A stretch of DNA of 64,000 bases, from the NCBI RefSeq assembly GCF_030849025.1, contig NZ_CP118224.1, positions 232,001 through 296,000 of the forward strand, given 5' to 3'. The DNA is from Oceanimonas pelagia. GTDB taxonomy: Bacteria; Pseudomonadota; Gammaproteobacteria; Enterobacterales; Aeromonadaceae. Positions 45,147 to 53,122 of this stretch are shown one piece after another (position 1 is the stretch's first letter; each line of letters opens with the position of its first letter). A program made the position numbers and the translations under genes. The notes below the pieces were generated by a model. The model ran no database searches. It was not told the origin of the DNA and saw only the letters and a program-made list of their open reading frames with translations.

Positions 45147-45823
45147 GCTTTTTCCTCAAGCTTCACATGGGCCACATAACCCAGGCCGCGCAGGGTCTGA
45201 ATGTGCACCGAGCTGCCCGCCAGTTTCTTGCGCAGCCGGGCCACATAGAGCTCGATGGCGTTGGCGGAGGGGGTTTCGTCGGCGTTGAACAGCTTGTCGG
45301 TGAGCTCTTCCTTGCTCATTACCCGCTCCAGCGCGCCGAGAAAAATCTCCAGCAGCCGGAATTCCCGGTTCACCAGCACGCAGGGTTGCCCCGCAATGGT
45401 GACCGTCTTGGCGGTGCGGTTGAACACCAGGTTGCCGTGTTCGCTCACGTCCGAGGCATAGCCCTGGCGGCGGCGCAGCAGAGCGCGCACCCGGGCTTCC
45501 AGCTCGCCAAAGTCAAAGGGCTTGGCCAGGTAGTCGTCGGCGCCGGAATCCAGCAACTTGATGCGATCGTCAACGCCGTCCCGGGCGGTGAGAATCAGCA
45601 CCGGCGTGGTGTTCCTGCGCTGGCGCAGCTCCGCCAGCAGGGCGTCGCCATTCAGCCCGGGCAGGTTGAGATCGAGAATGATCAGGTCCACCTGCTGATG
45701 GCGCAGCCAGTCGGCAGCCTGGCGGCCGTTGCCAATCAGATCGGTGCCGTGGCCCAGCTTCTGCAGCCGCTCGGCAATGGCCTCGCCCAGCACCACAGTG
45801 TCTTCGATCACAAGAATGCGCAT
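45143..45823 (-). CDS. tctD: OmpR-family response regulator TctD
   Basis: A 226-residue regulator with receiver domain (D7/D8 pocket, phosphoacceptor D51 in LIILDLNLPG, K101 in YLAKPFDFGE) and a C-terminal winged helix (REFRLLEIFLGALERVMSKEELTDKLF and NAIELYVARLRKKL). It is divergent from tctC; in Salmonella TctD with TctE controls tricarboxylate uptake. A direct repeat of the OmpR/PhoB type (45844-45861) lies 21 bases upstream of its start, in the shared region, fitting control of both directions. Confidence 0.9.
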   Translation of the reverse strand: MRILVIEDTVVLGEAIAERLQKLGHGTDLIGNGRQAADWLRHQQVDLIILDLNLPGLNGDALLAELRQRRNTTPVLILTARDGVDDRIKLLDSGADDYLAKPFDFGELEARVRALLRRRQGYASDVSEHGNLVFNRTAKTVTIAGQPCVLVNREFRLLEIFLGALERVMSKEELTDKLFNADETPSANAIELYVARLRKKLAGSSVHIQTLRGLGYVAHVKLEEKA

Positions 45824-45843
45824 TGTGTGAGCTCAACTCCTTC

Positions 45844-45861
45844 ATGACAGCCTGGTGACAG
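45844..45861. promoter_or_regulatory. OmpR/PhoB-type direct repeat between tctD and tctC
   Basis: On the minus strand CTGTCAC-CAGG-CTGTCAT: two 7-base repeats with an 11-base period, the geometry of an OmpR-family dimer and close to a PHO box. On the plus strand it ends 10 bases before TAGCAT (45872-45877), a possible -10, so it replaces the -35 as in activated promoters. TctD is the obvious candidate; PhoB is possible. Confidence 0.6.
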
Positions 45862-45979
45862 CTTGCGCCGTTAGCATAGGCAATTGTAAACCCCTTGTTA
45901 ACAACATTGATGTGAACGCAAGGGGCTGGCTTCAAGTGGCCGAGAGTGTGCCATGGAACCTCAAACAAGGAGAACTGTT

Positions 45980-46966
45980 ATGAAGCTGCATTCCCTGACC
46001 CAGGCCCTGCTGGGCGCCGGCCTGCTGATGATGACCGGTGCCGCCAGCGCCAATTTTACCCCCGACAAGCCCGAGTGCATCGCTCCGGCCAAGCCGGGTG
46101 GCGGCTTTGACCTGACCTGCCGCATTTTGACCGGCGGTCTGGACAAGTCCGGCCTGCTGGAGGAGCCGATGCGGGTCACCTTTATGCCCGGTGGTGTGGG
46201 TGCCGTGGCCTATACCCACATGAACAGCAATCGCCGTGAAGACAACAATGCCGTGGTGGCGTTCAGCTCCGGCTCGTCCCTCAACCTGGCGCTGCACAAG
46301 TTCGGCCGGGATCTGGATGTGGACGATGCCCGCTGGGTGGGGGCCATCGGTACCGACTACGGCGCCATTATCGTCAAGGCCGACGCGCCCTGGCAGAGCC
46401 TGGAAGAGCTGGCCGCAGATCTCAAGGCCAACCCCAACAAGCTGGTGTTTGGCGCCGGTGGCACAGTCGGCAGTCAGGACTGGATGAAGGCGGCCTTCCT
46501 CTATCGCAGCCTGGGGCTGGATCCGCGCACCATGCGCTATGTGGCCTACGAGGGCGGCGGTGATGCCATGGCGGCGGTGCTGGGCAACCACATTCAGGTG
46601 TATCCGGGTGACATGTCCGAGATCAAGGGCCAGCTGGACGCCGGCATAGTGCGGGTGCTGGCGGTGATGGCACCGGAGCGGCTGGACGGCGATTTTGCCG
46701 GCATTCCCACCGCCCGTGAACAGGGTTTTGACATGGAGTGGCCCATCATGCGCGGCTTCTACATGGCACCCGACGTGTCCGACGAGGCCTACGACTACTG
46801 GGTGCAGCAGTTCAACAAGCTGTACCAGACCGAGGAATTTGCTCAGGTGCGCGACCATCAGGGGCTGTTTCCGCTGTCCGTGGCCGGTGCCGAGTATGAA
46901 GCCTACGTAAAGGCGGAAATCGAGAAGTTCCAGGCCCTGTCCCGTGAGATGGGCCTGCTCAGATAA
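45980..46966 (+). CDS. tctC: Tripartite tricarboxylate transporter binding protein TctC
   Basis: A 328-residue periplasmic binding protein of the TctC/Bug family. The signal peptide (MKLHSLTQALLGAGLLMMTGAASA) is followed by CIAPAKPGGGFDLTCRILTGGL, where the two beta-alpha loops that clasp a carboxylate lie, and by VFGAGGTVGSQDWMKAAF. ATG 45980 has AGGAG 7 bases before it; the frame begins 9 codons earlier. First gene of tctC-tctB-tctA-abrB. The substrate is presumably citrate or another di/tricarboxylate. Confidence 0.93.
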   Translation: MKLHSLTQALLGAGLLMMTGAASANFTPDKPECIAPAKPGGGFDLTCRILTGGLDKSGLLEEPMRVTFMPGGVGAVAYTHMNSNRREDNNAVVAFSSGSSLNLALHKFGRDLDVDDARWVGAIGTDYGAIIVKADAPWQSLEELAADLKANPNKLVFGAGGTVGSQDWMKAAFLYRSLGLDPRTMRYVAYEGGGDAMAAVLGNHIQVYPGDMSEIKGQLDAGIVRVLAVMAPERLDGDFAGIPTAREQGFDMEWPIMRGFYMAPDVSDEAYDYWVQQFNKLYQTEEFAQVRDHQGLFPLSVAGAEYEAYVKAEIEKFQALSREMGLLR

Positions 46967-46977
46967 GAGGTAGCGTC

Positions 46978-47412
46978 ATGGCGGATCGTTGTTTTTCGCT
47001 GGCGCTGATGGTGCTGGCGGTGGCCCTGGGGGCCGCCGCCTGGCAACTGGACGTGCCCTTTCAGTATGAGCCGGTCGGACCCAAGGCCATACCCCTGATC
47101 CTGGCGGTGCTGTTATTGGCCACCGCGCTGTGGCTGGCCATTCGGCCCGACCGGCTGAAAGAGGCCTATGGCCGCGGCCTGTTTGTACGCCATCTGGTGG
47201 TGGTGCTGTGCCTGCTGGCCTATGCCTGGAGTTTTGAATTGCTGGGGTTTGTGCTGTCCACCTGGCTGGTCGGCACCCTGTTTGCCCGCCTGTTCGGGCT
47301 GGACTGGGGCCGGGCCCTGGTTTACGCCGCGGCCCTGGGCGGCGTGGGGCACCTGGTGATGAGCTGGCTGCTGGAGCTGAATGTGCCGGTGGGCACTGTG
47401 TTTGGAGGTTAA
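46978..47412 (+). CDS. tctB: Tripartite tricarboxylate transporter small subunit TctB
   Basis: A 144-residue membrane protein with four hydrophobic segments, the small permease subunit of the TTT family. It begins MADRCFSLALMVLAVALGAAAW and contains the typical YEPVGPKAIPLILAVLLL near 31-49. It is 11 bases after tctC and 4 bases before tctA. Confidence 0.93.
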   Translation: MADRCFSLALMVLAVALGAAAWQLDVPFQYEPVGPKAIPLILAVLLLATALWLAIRPDRLKEAYGRGLFVRHLVVVLCLLAYAWSFELLGFVLSTWLVGTLFARLFGLDWGRALVYAAALGGVGHLVMSWLLELNVPVGTVFGG

Positions 47413-47416
47413 TCTC

Positions 47417-48931
47417 ATGGATGTGTTGTCTACCCTGGCCAGCGGCTTTGCCGTGGCCCTGACGCCCATGAACCTGGGGCTGGTGCTGGCCGGCTGCTTC
47501 TTTGGCACCCTGATGGGCGCTCTGCCGGGCATCGGGCCCATCAACGGCATCGCCATTCTGCTGCCCCTGGCCTATTCCATCGGCCTGGAGCCGGCGTCGG
47601 CCATTATTCTGCTGGCCGGTGTCTACTACGGTGCCGAATACGGCGGCCGCATTTCCAGCATTCTGCTGAACGTGCCCGGCGATGCCGGTGCCATCATGAC
47701 CACCCTGGACGGCCATCCCATGGCCAAGCGGGGCGAGGGCGGCCGGGCGCTGGCGCTGTCGGCGGTATCCTCCTTTGCCGGCTCCATGGGCGCGCTGATC
47801 CTGCTGGTGATCTTTACCCCGCTGCTGACCCGGCTGGCGGTGACCTTTGGCCCGGCGGAGTTTGTGGCGCTGATGGTGTTTGCGCTGTGCTGCCTGGCGT
47901 CCATGGTGGGCTCGCGCCCGGTGAAAACCGTGATCGGCGCCCTGATCGGCCTGGCCATGGCCACGGTCGGCGTGGACTCCGGCACCGGCGTGCTGCGCTT
48001 TACCTTTGGCATTACCAGCCTGTTTGACGGCATCGATTTTCTGGTGGTGGTGATCGGCATGTTTGCCATCAGCGAAATTCTGCTGCTGGTGGAGCATCAC
48101 TACGGCGGTGGTGGCCGGCTGGAAAAGGTCAGCAAGTCCTTCGTCAGGGCGGCGGATCTGGTGCAGGTGCGCTGGACCGTGCTGCGCTCCACCCTGGTGG
48201 GCTTTGTGATCGGCGTGCTGCCGGGCACCGGCGCCTCCGTGGCCAGCGCCGTGGCCTACGGCACCGAAAAGCGTCTGGCCGGTGAGCACAACGAGTTCGG
48301 TAACGGCGACGTGCGCGGCCTGGCGGCCCCCGAGGCGGCCAACAACTCGGCGGCGGTGGGCTCCATGGTGCCCATGCTGACCCTGGGCATTCCCGGATCC
48401 GGCACCACCGCCATTCTGCTCGGCGCCCTGCTGCTGTTTGATGTGACCCCGGGTCCGTTGCTGTTCAGTCAGAAGCCGGACATTGCCTGGGGTCTGATCG
48501 CCTCCATGTTCGTGGGTAACATTGCGCTGCTGGTGATGAACCTGCCCCTGGTCGGCATTTTCGTACGCATGCTGAGCGTGCGTCAGGCCTACCTGGTGCC
48601 GGTGATCGTGATGCTGACCTTTGTGGGCATCTACTCCATTCACGGCGCCAGCTTTGATCTGTTCTTCATGATCCTGCTGGGTGTGTTTGGGTTCCTGCTG
48701 CGCAAGCTGGGCTTTTCGCTGGCGCCGGTGATCCTGGGCCTGGTGCTGGGTGAGGTGCTGGAAGACAACCTGCGCCGGGCCCTGTCCATCAGTGCCGGTG
48801 ACTGGAGCATACTGTTCAACAACGGCGTGACCCTGACCCTGTGGGGCCTGAGCGCGCTGGTGCTGGTGCTGCCGCTGGTGATGAAACGTCGCCGCGCGCT
48901 GCGCCGCCGGCAGGCGGCCGCCGAAGCATGA
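47417..48931 (+). CDS. tctA: Tripartite tricarboxylate transporter large subunit TctA
   Basis: A 504-residue permease with about 11 membrane segments. The duplicated family signature is GTLMGALPGIGPINGIAILLP near 28-48, YYGAEYGGRISSILLNVPG near 69-87 and GVLPGTGASVASAVAYGTEKR near 270-290. The start is ATG 47417 (MDVLSTLASGF); the frame extends 12 codons earlier. The stop overlaps the start of the AbrB-family gene. Confidence 0.95.
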   Translation: MDVLSTLASGFAVALTPMNLGLVLAGCFFGTLMGALPGIGPINGIAILLPLAYSIGLEPASAIILLAGVYYGAEYGGRISSILLNVPGDAGAIMTTLDGHPMAKRGEGGRALALSAVSSFAGSMGALILLVIFTPLLTRLAVTFGPAEFVALMVFALCCLASMVGSRPVKTVIGALIGLAMATVGVDSGTGVLRFTFGITSLFDGIDFLVVVIGMFAISEILLLVEHHYGGGGRLEKVSKSFVRAADLVQVRWTVLRSTLVGFVIGVLPGTGASVASAVAYGTEKRLAGEHNEFGNGDVRGLAAPEAANNSAAVGSMVPMLTLGIPGSGTTAILLGALLLFDVTPGPLLFSQKPDIAWGLIASMFVGNIALLVMNLPLVGIFVRMLSVRQAYLVPVIVMLTFVGIYSIHGASFDLFFMILLGVFGFLLRKLGFSLAPVILGLVLGEVLEDNLRRALSISAGDWSILFNNGVTLTLWGLSALVLVLPLVMKRRRALRRRQAAAEA

Positions 48932-49950
48932 TGATCTGGCTGCGTACCGGTGTGCTGGGCGCGGCAGGAGGCGGGCTGGCCCACTGGGCCGGCTTTCCTT
49001 CCGACTGGCTGCTGGGCGCCATGCTGGCGGTCACGGTGGCCGTGCTGCTGGGCCTGAAAGTGGCACTGCCCCGGCGGCTGTTGCCGCCGATACAGGCCTG
49101 TCTGGGCGTGGCCGTGGGGCTGCGGCTGGATGTGCACCTGCCCGGCCCCGCCTCGCTGTTGGTCAGCGTGGCGGGGCTTTTGCTGTGTCTGGCCACCCAG
49201 ATACCCCTTGGCCAATACCTGCTGCACCGGCTCGGCTGGTCCCGGCAGGAAGCGGCCATGGGCGCGTCACCGGGAGCGCTGTCGGTGATGGCGGCGCTGG
49301 CCACGCAGCTGGACAATCCCATTCGCGTGATCCTGTCGCAAACGGTGCGGGTCATTGCCCTGGTGGCCACGGTCAGCACCGCCATGGTGCTGGAATGGGT
49401 GCCGCTGGCGGCCACGCCCGCCAGCCAGACCCTGTCGGCCGTGGCCAGCCTGGTGCTGGTGGCCACGGCCTGGGGAAGTGGCGAGCTGCTGGCCCGGCTC
49501 AGGGTGCCCGCCAGCCATATTCTCTCCGGGGTGTTTGTGGCCGGCGCCTGCGCCGCCTGGCTGGGTGAGCCGGCGCTGCCGGTGGACGGACTGATCCCGG
49601 TGAGCATGGTGCTGCTGGGCGCGCTGGTGGGCAGCCGGTTGCGACCGCTGCCGGCGCGGGAAATGGCCGCCCTGCTGGTGGCAGGGCTGCTGGTGAGTCT
49701 GTCGAGCTCGCTGGTATCCTTGCTGTGGGCGGGGCTGGTGGGCTGGTGGCTGGGTCTGCCGGTGTTTCAGGTGTGGCTGGCCTATGCCCCGGGAGCGGTG
49801 GAAGCCATGATCTACCTGGCCCTGGTCACCGGGCTGGAGCCGTCCTGGGTGATTTTTCACCATGTGCTGCGCATTGTGTTGCTGGGCGTGACCGCCGGCT
49901 GGTTGATGCGCCGGGCCGGCGTTGATGCTCCCGAAACGAAAACGGGCTGA
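48928..49950 (+). CDS. AbrB-family (AmoA-like) membrane protein
   Basis: A 340-residue membrane protein of the family wrongly called ammonia monooxygenase (PF05145) with the duplicated AbrB module: two similar halves each containing GAxxGxLL-type helices (FPSDWLLGAMLAVTVAVLLG; VPASHILSGVFVAGACAAWLG) and SPGALSVMAAL / APGAVEAMIYLAL segments. About nine membrane helices. ATG 48928 overlaps the tctA stop (ATGATGA), so it is co-translated with the TctABC transporter. This linkage suggests a role in the same transport process. The name AbrB is unrelated to the Bacillus regulator. Confidence 0.88.
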   Translation: MMIWLRTGVLGAAGGGLAHWAGFPSDWLLGAMLAVTVAVLLGLKVALPRRLLPPIQACLGVAVGLRLDVHLPGPASLLVSVAGLLLCLATQIPLGQYLLHRLGWSRQEAAMGASPGALSVMAALATQLDNPIRVILSQTVRVIALVATVSTAMVLEWVPLAATPASQTLSAVASLVLVATAWGSGELLARLRVPASHILSGVFVAGACAAWLGEPALPVDGLIPVSMVLLGALVGSRLRPLPAREMAALLVAGLLVSLSSSLVSLLWAGLVGWWLGLPVFQVWLAYAPGAVEAMIYLALVTGLEPSWVIFHHVLRIVLLGVTAGWLMRRAGVDAPETKTG

Positions 49951-49956
49951 GGGTGA

Positions 49957-50430
49957 TCAGTTGATCCTGAACAGCTCCACCTCAAAGATCAGCACGGATC
50001 CCGGCGGGATTTTGCCCACGGCGCGGTTGCCGTAGGCCAGCCTGGCGGGAATGAAGAAGCGGGTCTTCTCGCCTTCCACCATCAGCTGCAGGCCCTCGGT
50101 CCAGCCCTTGATCACCTGATTGAGGCCAAACTGTATGGTCTCACCCCGCTCTACCGAGCTGTCGAACACGCTGCCGTCGAGCAGGGTGCCATGGTAGTGC
50201 ACCGTGACCTTGTCGCTGGCCTTGGGGTGTACCGTGCCGGTGCCTGCTTTCAGCACCTGATACTGCAGACCGGACTCTGTGGTCTGCACCCCTTCCTTTT
50301 GCTGGTTGTCGGCCAGAAAGGCCTCCCCGGCCCGAATGTTTTCGGCCGCCGCCTGCTTGTTGCCCTGGGAGCGGTAAATAAACAGCACCACCAGTGCCAC
50401 CAGAATGATACCCAGAATGATTTTAACCAC
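49957..50430 (-). CDS. Membrane-anchored FKBP-type peptidyl-prolyl isomerase
   Basis: A 157-residue protein with an uncleaved N-terminal helix (IILGIILVALVVLFIY) and an FKBP domain from about 55: DKVTVHYHGTLLDGSVFDSS, GLNQVIKGWTEGLQLM, IPARLAYGN and PPGSVLIFEVELF, all binding-pocket residues of the fold. It should act as a folding helper at the periplasmic face. It converges with the AbrB gene with 6 bases between, and follows tolC on the same strand only distantly (upstream hairpin at 50461). Confidence 0.93.
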   Translation of the reverse strand: MVKIILGIILVALVVLFIYRSQGNKQAAAENIRAGEAFLADNQQKEGVQTTESGLQYQVLKAGTGTVHPKASDKVTVHYHGTLLDGSVFDSSVERGETIQFGLNQVIKGWTEGLQLMVEGEKTRFFIPARLAYGNRAVGKIPPGSVLIFEVELFRIN

Positions 50431-50458
50431 GCGAATTCCTCATTTTCCCGGTAAATAC

Positions 50459-50480
50459 AAGGGAAGGCACATGCCTTCCC
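50459..50480 (-). terminator. Hairpin after tolC
   Basis: GGGAAGGCA and TGCCTTCCC arms with a 2-base gap; on the minus strand followed by TTGTATTT. It directly follows three heptamer units behind tolC. Confidence 0.75.
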
Positions 50481-50498
50481 CTACGTCTTGCGTCTCAC
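50478..50498 (-). repeat. Short heptamer array behind tolC
   Basis: On the minus strand three units in register: GTGAGAC, GCAAGAC, GTAGGGG. The first begins one base after the tolC TAA stop. The first unit is identical to the unit found 11 times at 62176-62252. Confidence 0.7.
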
Positions 50499-50499
50499 G

Positions 50500-51801
50500 T
50501 TACCGCTGCAGACCGTTATTGATATCGATCAGGTCCTGCTCGGTCAGGTTACCGGCGGCCTGCTTCAGTTGCAGCTGGCTGACGATGTAGTCGTAACGGG
50601 CAGAAGACAGTTGTTGCCGGGCATTATAGAGCTGGCGGGTAGCGTTGAGCACATCCACTATGGTACGGGTGCCCACCTCGTAACCGGCCTCGGTGGCGCT
50701 GAGGGCACTTTCGGCCGAGATGACCAGCTGTTCAAAAGCACGAATGGAGCCCAGTGCCGCGGTCACGTCGTTATAGGAGGAATACACATTGCTCTGCACC
50801 GCGCGAAAGCTCTTTTCCAGCAGCTCACTTTCCGCCACATAGTTGTATTGCGCCTGGCTCACTTGCGAGCGGGTGGCGCCGCCGGAATAGAGCGGCAATT
50901 TAAAGGAAACGCCTATGCTGCCTTCGTTCAGGGTACCGTCATTCGGGCTGTCGTTCTTGAAGTCGCTGTGGGTGCTGTTGAGCCCGGCGTTCAGATCCAG
51001 GGTGGGCAGGTGGCCGGCCCGGGCCAGATCGATCTGCTCACTGGCGATGTCCTTGGCAATGCGCTGGCCGTGCAGGGCCAGGTTTTGCTCCAGGGCGATC
51101 TCCAGCCAGCCATCGGCACGCATGGCCGGCGCCTGGGGGCTGAAGGTCTCGGTATTGAGCGGCGCCAGCCGGTCGTAGTGCATGCCGGTGAGCTCGCGCA
51201 GGGCTTCCTTGCTGTTGTCGAGGGCGTTGCGGGCCAGAATTTCGTCTGCCAGCGCCTGGTCGTACTGGGCCTGGGCCTCGTGCACGTCGGTCATGGCGCT
51301 TAAGCCCACTTCAAAGCGCTGTTTGGTTTGCTCCAGCTGGCGGCTCACCGCCTCCTTGTTGGCCTGCACAAAGCTCAGGGCGTCTTCGGCGTTGAGCACG
51401 TTGAAATAGGCCTGGGTGGCGCGCACGATCAGGGCCTGCTGTTCCTGCTTGTAGCCGACTTCGCGCTGGGCGGCCTGCTTTTCGGTGATGTCGAGGCTGA
51501 CCCAGCTCGACTTGCGGTACAGCGCCTGGCTCAGGTTGACACCGGCGGTGCTGGTGGAACCGGTACGCAAATCGTTCTGGCCGGTCTGGGCATAATTCAG
51601 ACCGGCACTCAGGTCTACCTGGGGCAGCAGGGAAGCGCGGGATTCGTTGATTTTTTCAAAGGCGGCGTCGCGCCGGGCCTTGGCTTCCCGTACCTGAGGG
51701 TCGTTCTGGGTGGCCTGCTGATAGATTTCCAGCAGGTTTTCGGCCTGGGCCTGGCCCGCCGCGCACAGCAGCACCAGGGTCGACAACAGTGTTTTTTTCA
51801 T
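50500..51801 (-). CDS. tolC: Outer-membrane efflux channel TolC
   Basis: A 433-residue outer-membrane channel for multidrug pumps and type I secretion. The signal peptide MKKTLLSTLVLLCAAGQAQA precedes the mature ENLLEIYQQATQNDPQV; two OEP repeats follow, with coiled-coil helices (QAQYDQALADEILARNALDNSKEALRELTG) and RPGTRTIV-like VGTRTIVDVLNATRQLYNAR near the end. The frame runs 56 codons further upstream, but ATG 51801 gives the signal peptide. Divergent from nudF around a TetR-type palindrome, as tolC and nudF are in E. coli. Confidence 0.95.
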   Translation of the reverse strand: MKKTLLSTLVLLCAAGQAQAENLLEIYQQATQNDPQVREAKARRDAAFEKINESRASLLPQVDLSAGLNYAQTGQNDLRTGSTSTAGVNLSQALYRKSSWVSLDITEKQAAQREVGYKQEQQALIVRATQAYFNVLNAEDALSFVQANKEAVSRQLEQTKQRFEVGLSAMTDVHEAQAQYDQALADEILARNALDNSKEALRELTGMHYDRLAPLNTETFSPQAPAMRADGWLEIALEQNLALHGQRIAKDIASEQIDLARAGHLPTLDLNAGLNSTHSDFKNDSPNDGTLNEGSIGVSFKLPLYSGGATRSQVSQAQYNYVAESELLEKSFRAVQSNVYSSYNDVTAALGSIRAFEQLVISAESALSATEAGYEVGTRTIVDVLNATRQLYNARQQLSSARYDYIVSQLQLKQAAGNLTEQDLIDINNGLQR

Positions 51802-51955
51802 GGGTTGGCCTTGTATAACGGATGATGCCATGATCGCCGTGCCCAAGCAGGCAGTCGGTTTTCGTCTGTTCAGTATAACGGTAACATAAGCCGTGTTTGC
51901 CGGGGCCGGCGGCGGTGTGAGTGAACCGGCGCGGCCATGGCAAGTTAGTGCAAGA

Positions 51956-51971
51956 GAATGAACGTTCATTC
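51956..51971. promoter_or_regulatory. TetR-type operator in the tolC/nudF intergenic region
   Basis: GAATGAACGTTCATTC is a perfect 16-base palindrome. From memory its core equals that of the operator used by the TetR-family repressor BM3R1. It is 155 bases upstream of tolC and 56 bases upstream of nudF; a tolC -10 (TATACT, 51872-51877 on the minus strand) and a nudF -10 (TAGATT, 51990-51995) flank it. The cognate regulator is not in the window. Confidence 0.6.
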
Positions 51972-52026
51972 ATTCGAGGGTTTTCAGTCTAGATTTTGTC
52001 GCCGGAATGTCAAGCAAGGAGCCGAC

Positions 52027-52644
52027 ATGCGCAACAAAAATGATGCCCGTTTCGGGCGCCAGGACATGCAGGTGGTGGCCGAGGAAACCGGATACCAGGG
52101 TTTTTTCCGGCTGCTGAAGGTGCGCCTGCGCCATCGGCTGTTTGCCGGCGGCTGGGGGCCGGTGCTGACCCGGGAGTTGTTTGACCGGGGCCACGCGGCG
52201 GCGGTGCTGCCCTACGATCCGGTGCGCGATGAGGTGGTGCTGGTGGAGCAGTTTCGCGTGGGTGCCATTCATCACCACGACTCTCCCTGGTTGCTGGAAA
52301 TTGTGGCCGGCATCGTCGAGCCCGGTGAATCGGAAGAGGCGGTGGTGCGCCGGGAAGCGCAAGAAGAAGCCGGACTTACCCTGGGACGGCTGACCCGGGC
52401 GCTGGGTTATTTTTCCAGCCCGGGCGGTTGCAGCGAACGCATTACCGTGTTTGTGGGCGAGGTGGATGCGACCCAGGCTGCAACTCATGCGGGGCTGAGT
52501 GAAGAAGGAGAAGACATTCGCGTGCACCGGCTGCCCAGAGAGCAGGCGATGCAATGGCTGGCGGATGGTAGAATAGATAACGCCGCCAGCGTGATCGCCC
52601 TGCAATGGCTGGCATTGCATCGTGAGACCGGACTCTGGACATAG
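52027..52644 (+). CDS. nudF: ADP-ribose diphosphatase NudF
   Basis: A 205-residue Nudix hydrolase cleaving ADP-ribose to AMP and ribose-5-phosphate. The Nudix box is GIVEPGESEEAVVRREAQEEAGL at about 98-120, with the conserved Gx5Ex7REUxEExGU pattern, followed by SSPGGCSERITVFVG typical of ADPRase. ATG 52027 with AAGGAG five bases ahead is the start; the frame opens 23 codons upstream. First gene of a run with yqiB, cpdA, yqiA, parE and parC, as in E. coli. Confidence 0.95.
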   Translation: MRNKNDARFGRQDMQVVAEETGYQGFFRLLKVRLRHRLFAGGWGPVLTRELFDRGHAAAVLPYDPVRDEVVLVEQFRVGAIHHHDSPWLLEIVAGIVEPGESEEAVVRREAQEEAGLTLGRLTRALGYFSSPGGCSERITVFVGEVDATQAATHAGLSEEGEDIRVHRLPREQAMQWLADGRIDNAASVIALQWLALHRETGLWT

Positions 52645-52673
52645 CCCGGCCCGTACAAGACGAGGAGACACAC

Positions 52674-53114
52674 TTGGTTTTCACTACCACCCGCAAGCAT
52701 GTGCCGGATCTCAAGGGGTTGCAGCGTACCTGCGACACCAACTACATGGCGCTGATGAAACTGCTGCCCAGCGAGGCGCGGGTGGGAGAGAGCCTGTCGG
52801 TGGGCATCAGCGAGCGGGTGCTGTTTGTGCTCAGGGTACTGGAAACGGCGCCCTATACCTGGCATGTGTCCATTGAGCAGTGCACTCCCGGCCTGCCGGT
52901 GTTTATGCGCATGAAGGTGCGGGTGCGGCTCTATCACGATGTACGAATGGCTGAAGTGTGTGCAAGCCAGCAGATTTCCACCCTGCAGCCAAGTTATGAT
53001 TACCCCAATAAAAACATGCATCACCGTAACGAAAAGGAACAGGTCAACTTCTTTCTTGCCGAATGGCTGAGATGTTGCCTGCAACACGGATTCAGCACGG
53101 TTAAACAGCTTTGA
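52674..53114 (+). CDS. DUF1249 (YqiB-like) protein
   Basis: A 146-residue protein of the DUF1249/YqiB family, function unknown. It begins at TTG 52674, six bases after a strong GAGGAG, with no ATG option that keeps the family N-terminus (KHVPDLKGLQRTCDTNYMALMKLLP). A conserved HHRNEKEQVNFFLAEWLRCCL ends the domain. Its stop overlaps the possible TTG start of cpdA, so translation is coupled in the nudF-yqiB-cpdA-yqiA run. Confidence 0.92.
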   Translation: MVFTTTRKHVPDLKGLQRTCDTNYMALMKLLPSEARVGESLSVGISERVLFVLRVLETAPYTWHVSIEQCTPGLPVFMRMKVRVRLYHDVRMAEVCASQQISTLQPSYDYPNKNMHHRNEKEQVNFFLAEWLRCCLQHGFSTVKQL

Positions 53115-53122
53115 GCGAGGCA

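Noticed and set aside
42715-50430. Genomic island or phage insertion
   Set aside because: No integrase, transposase, attachment repeat or base-composition shift was seen; flanking and internal genes have the same GC-rich codon use.
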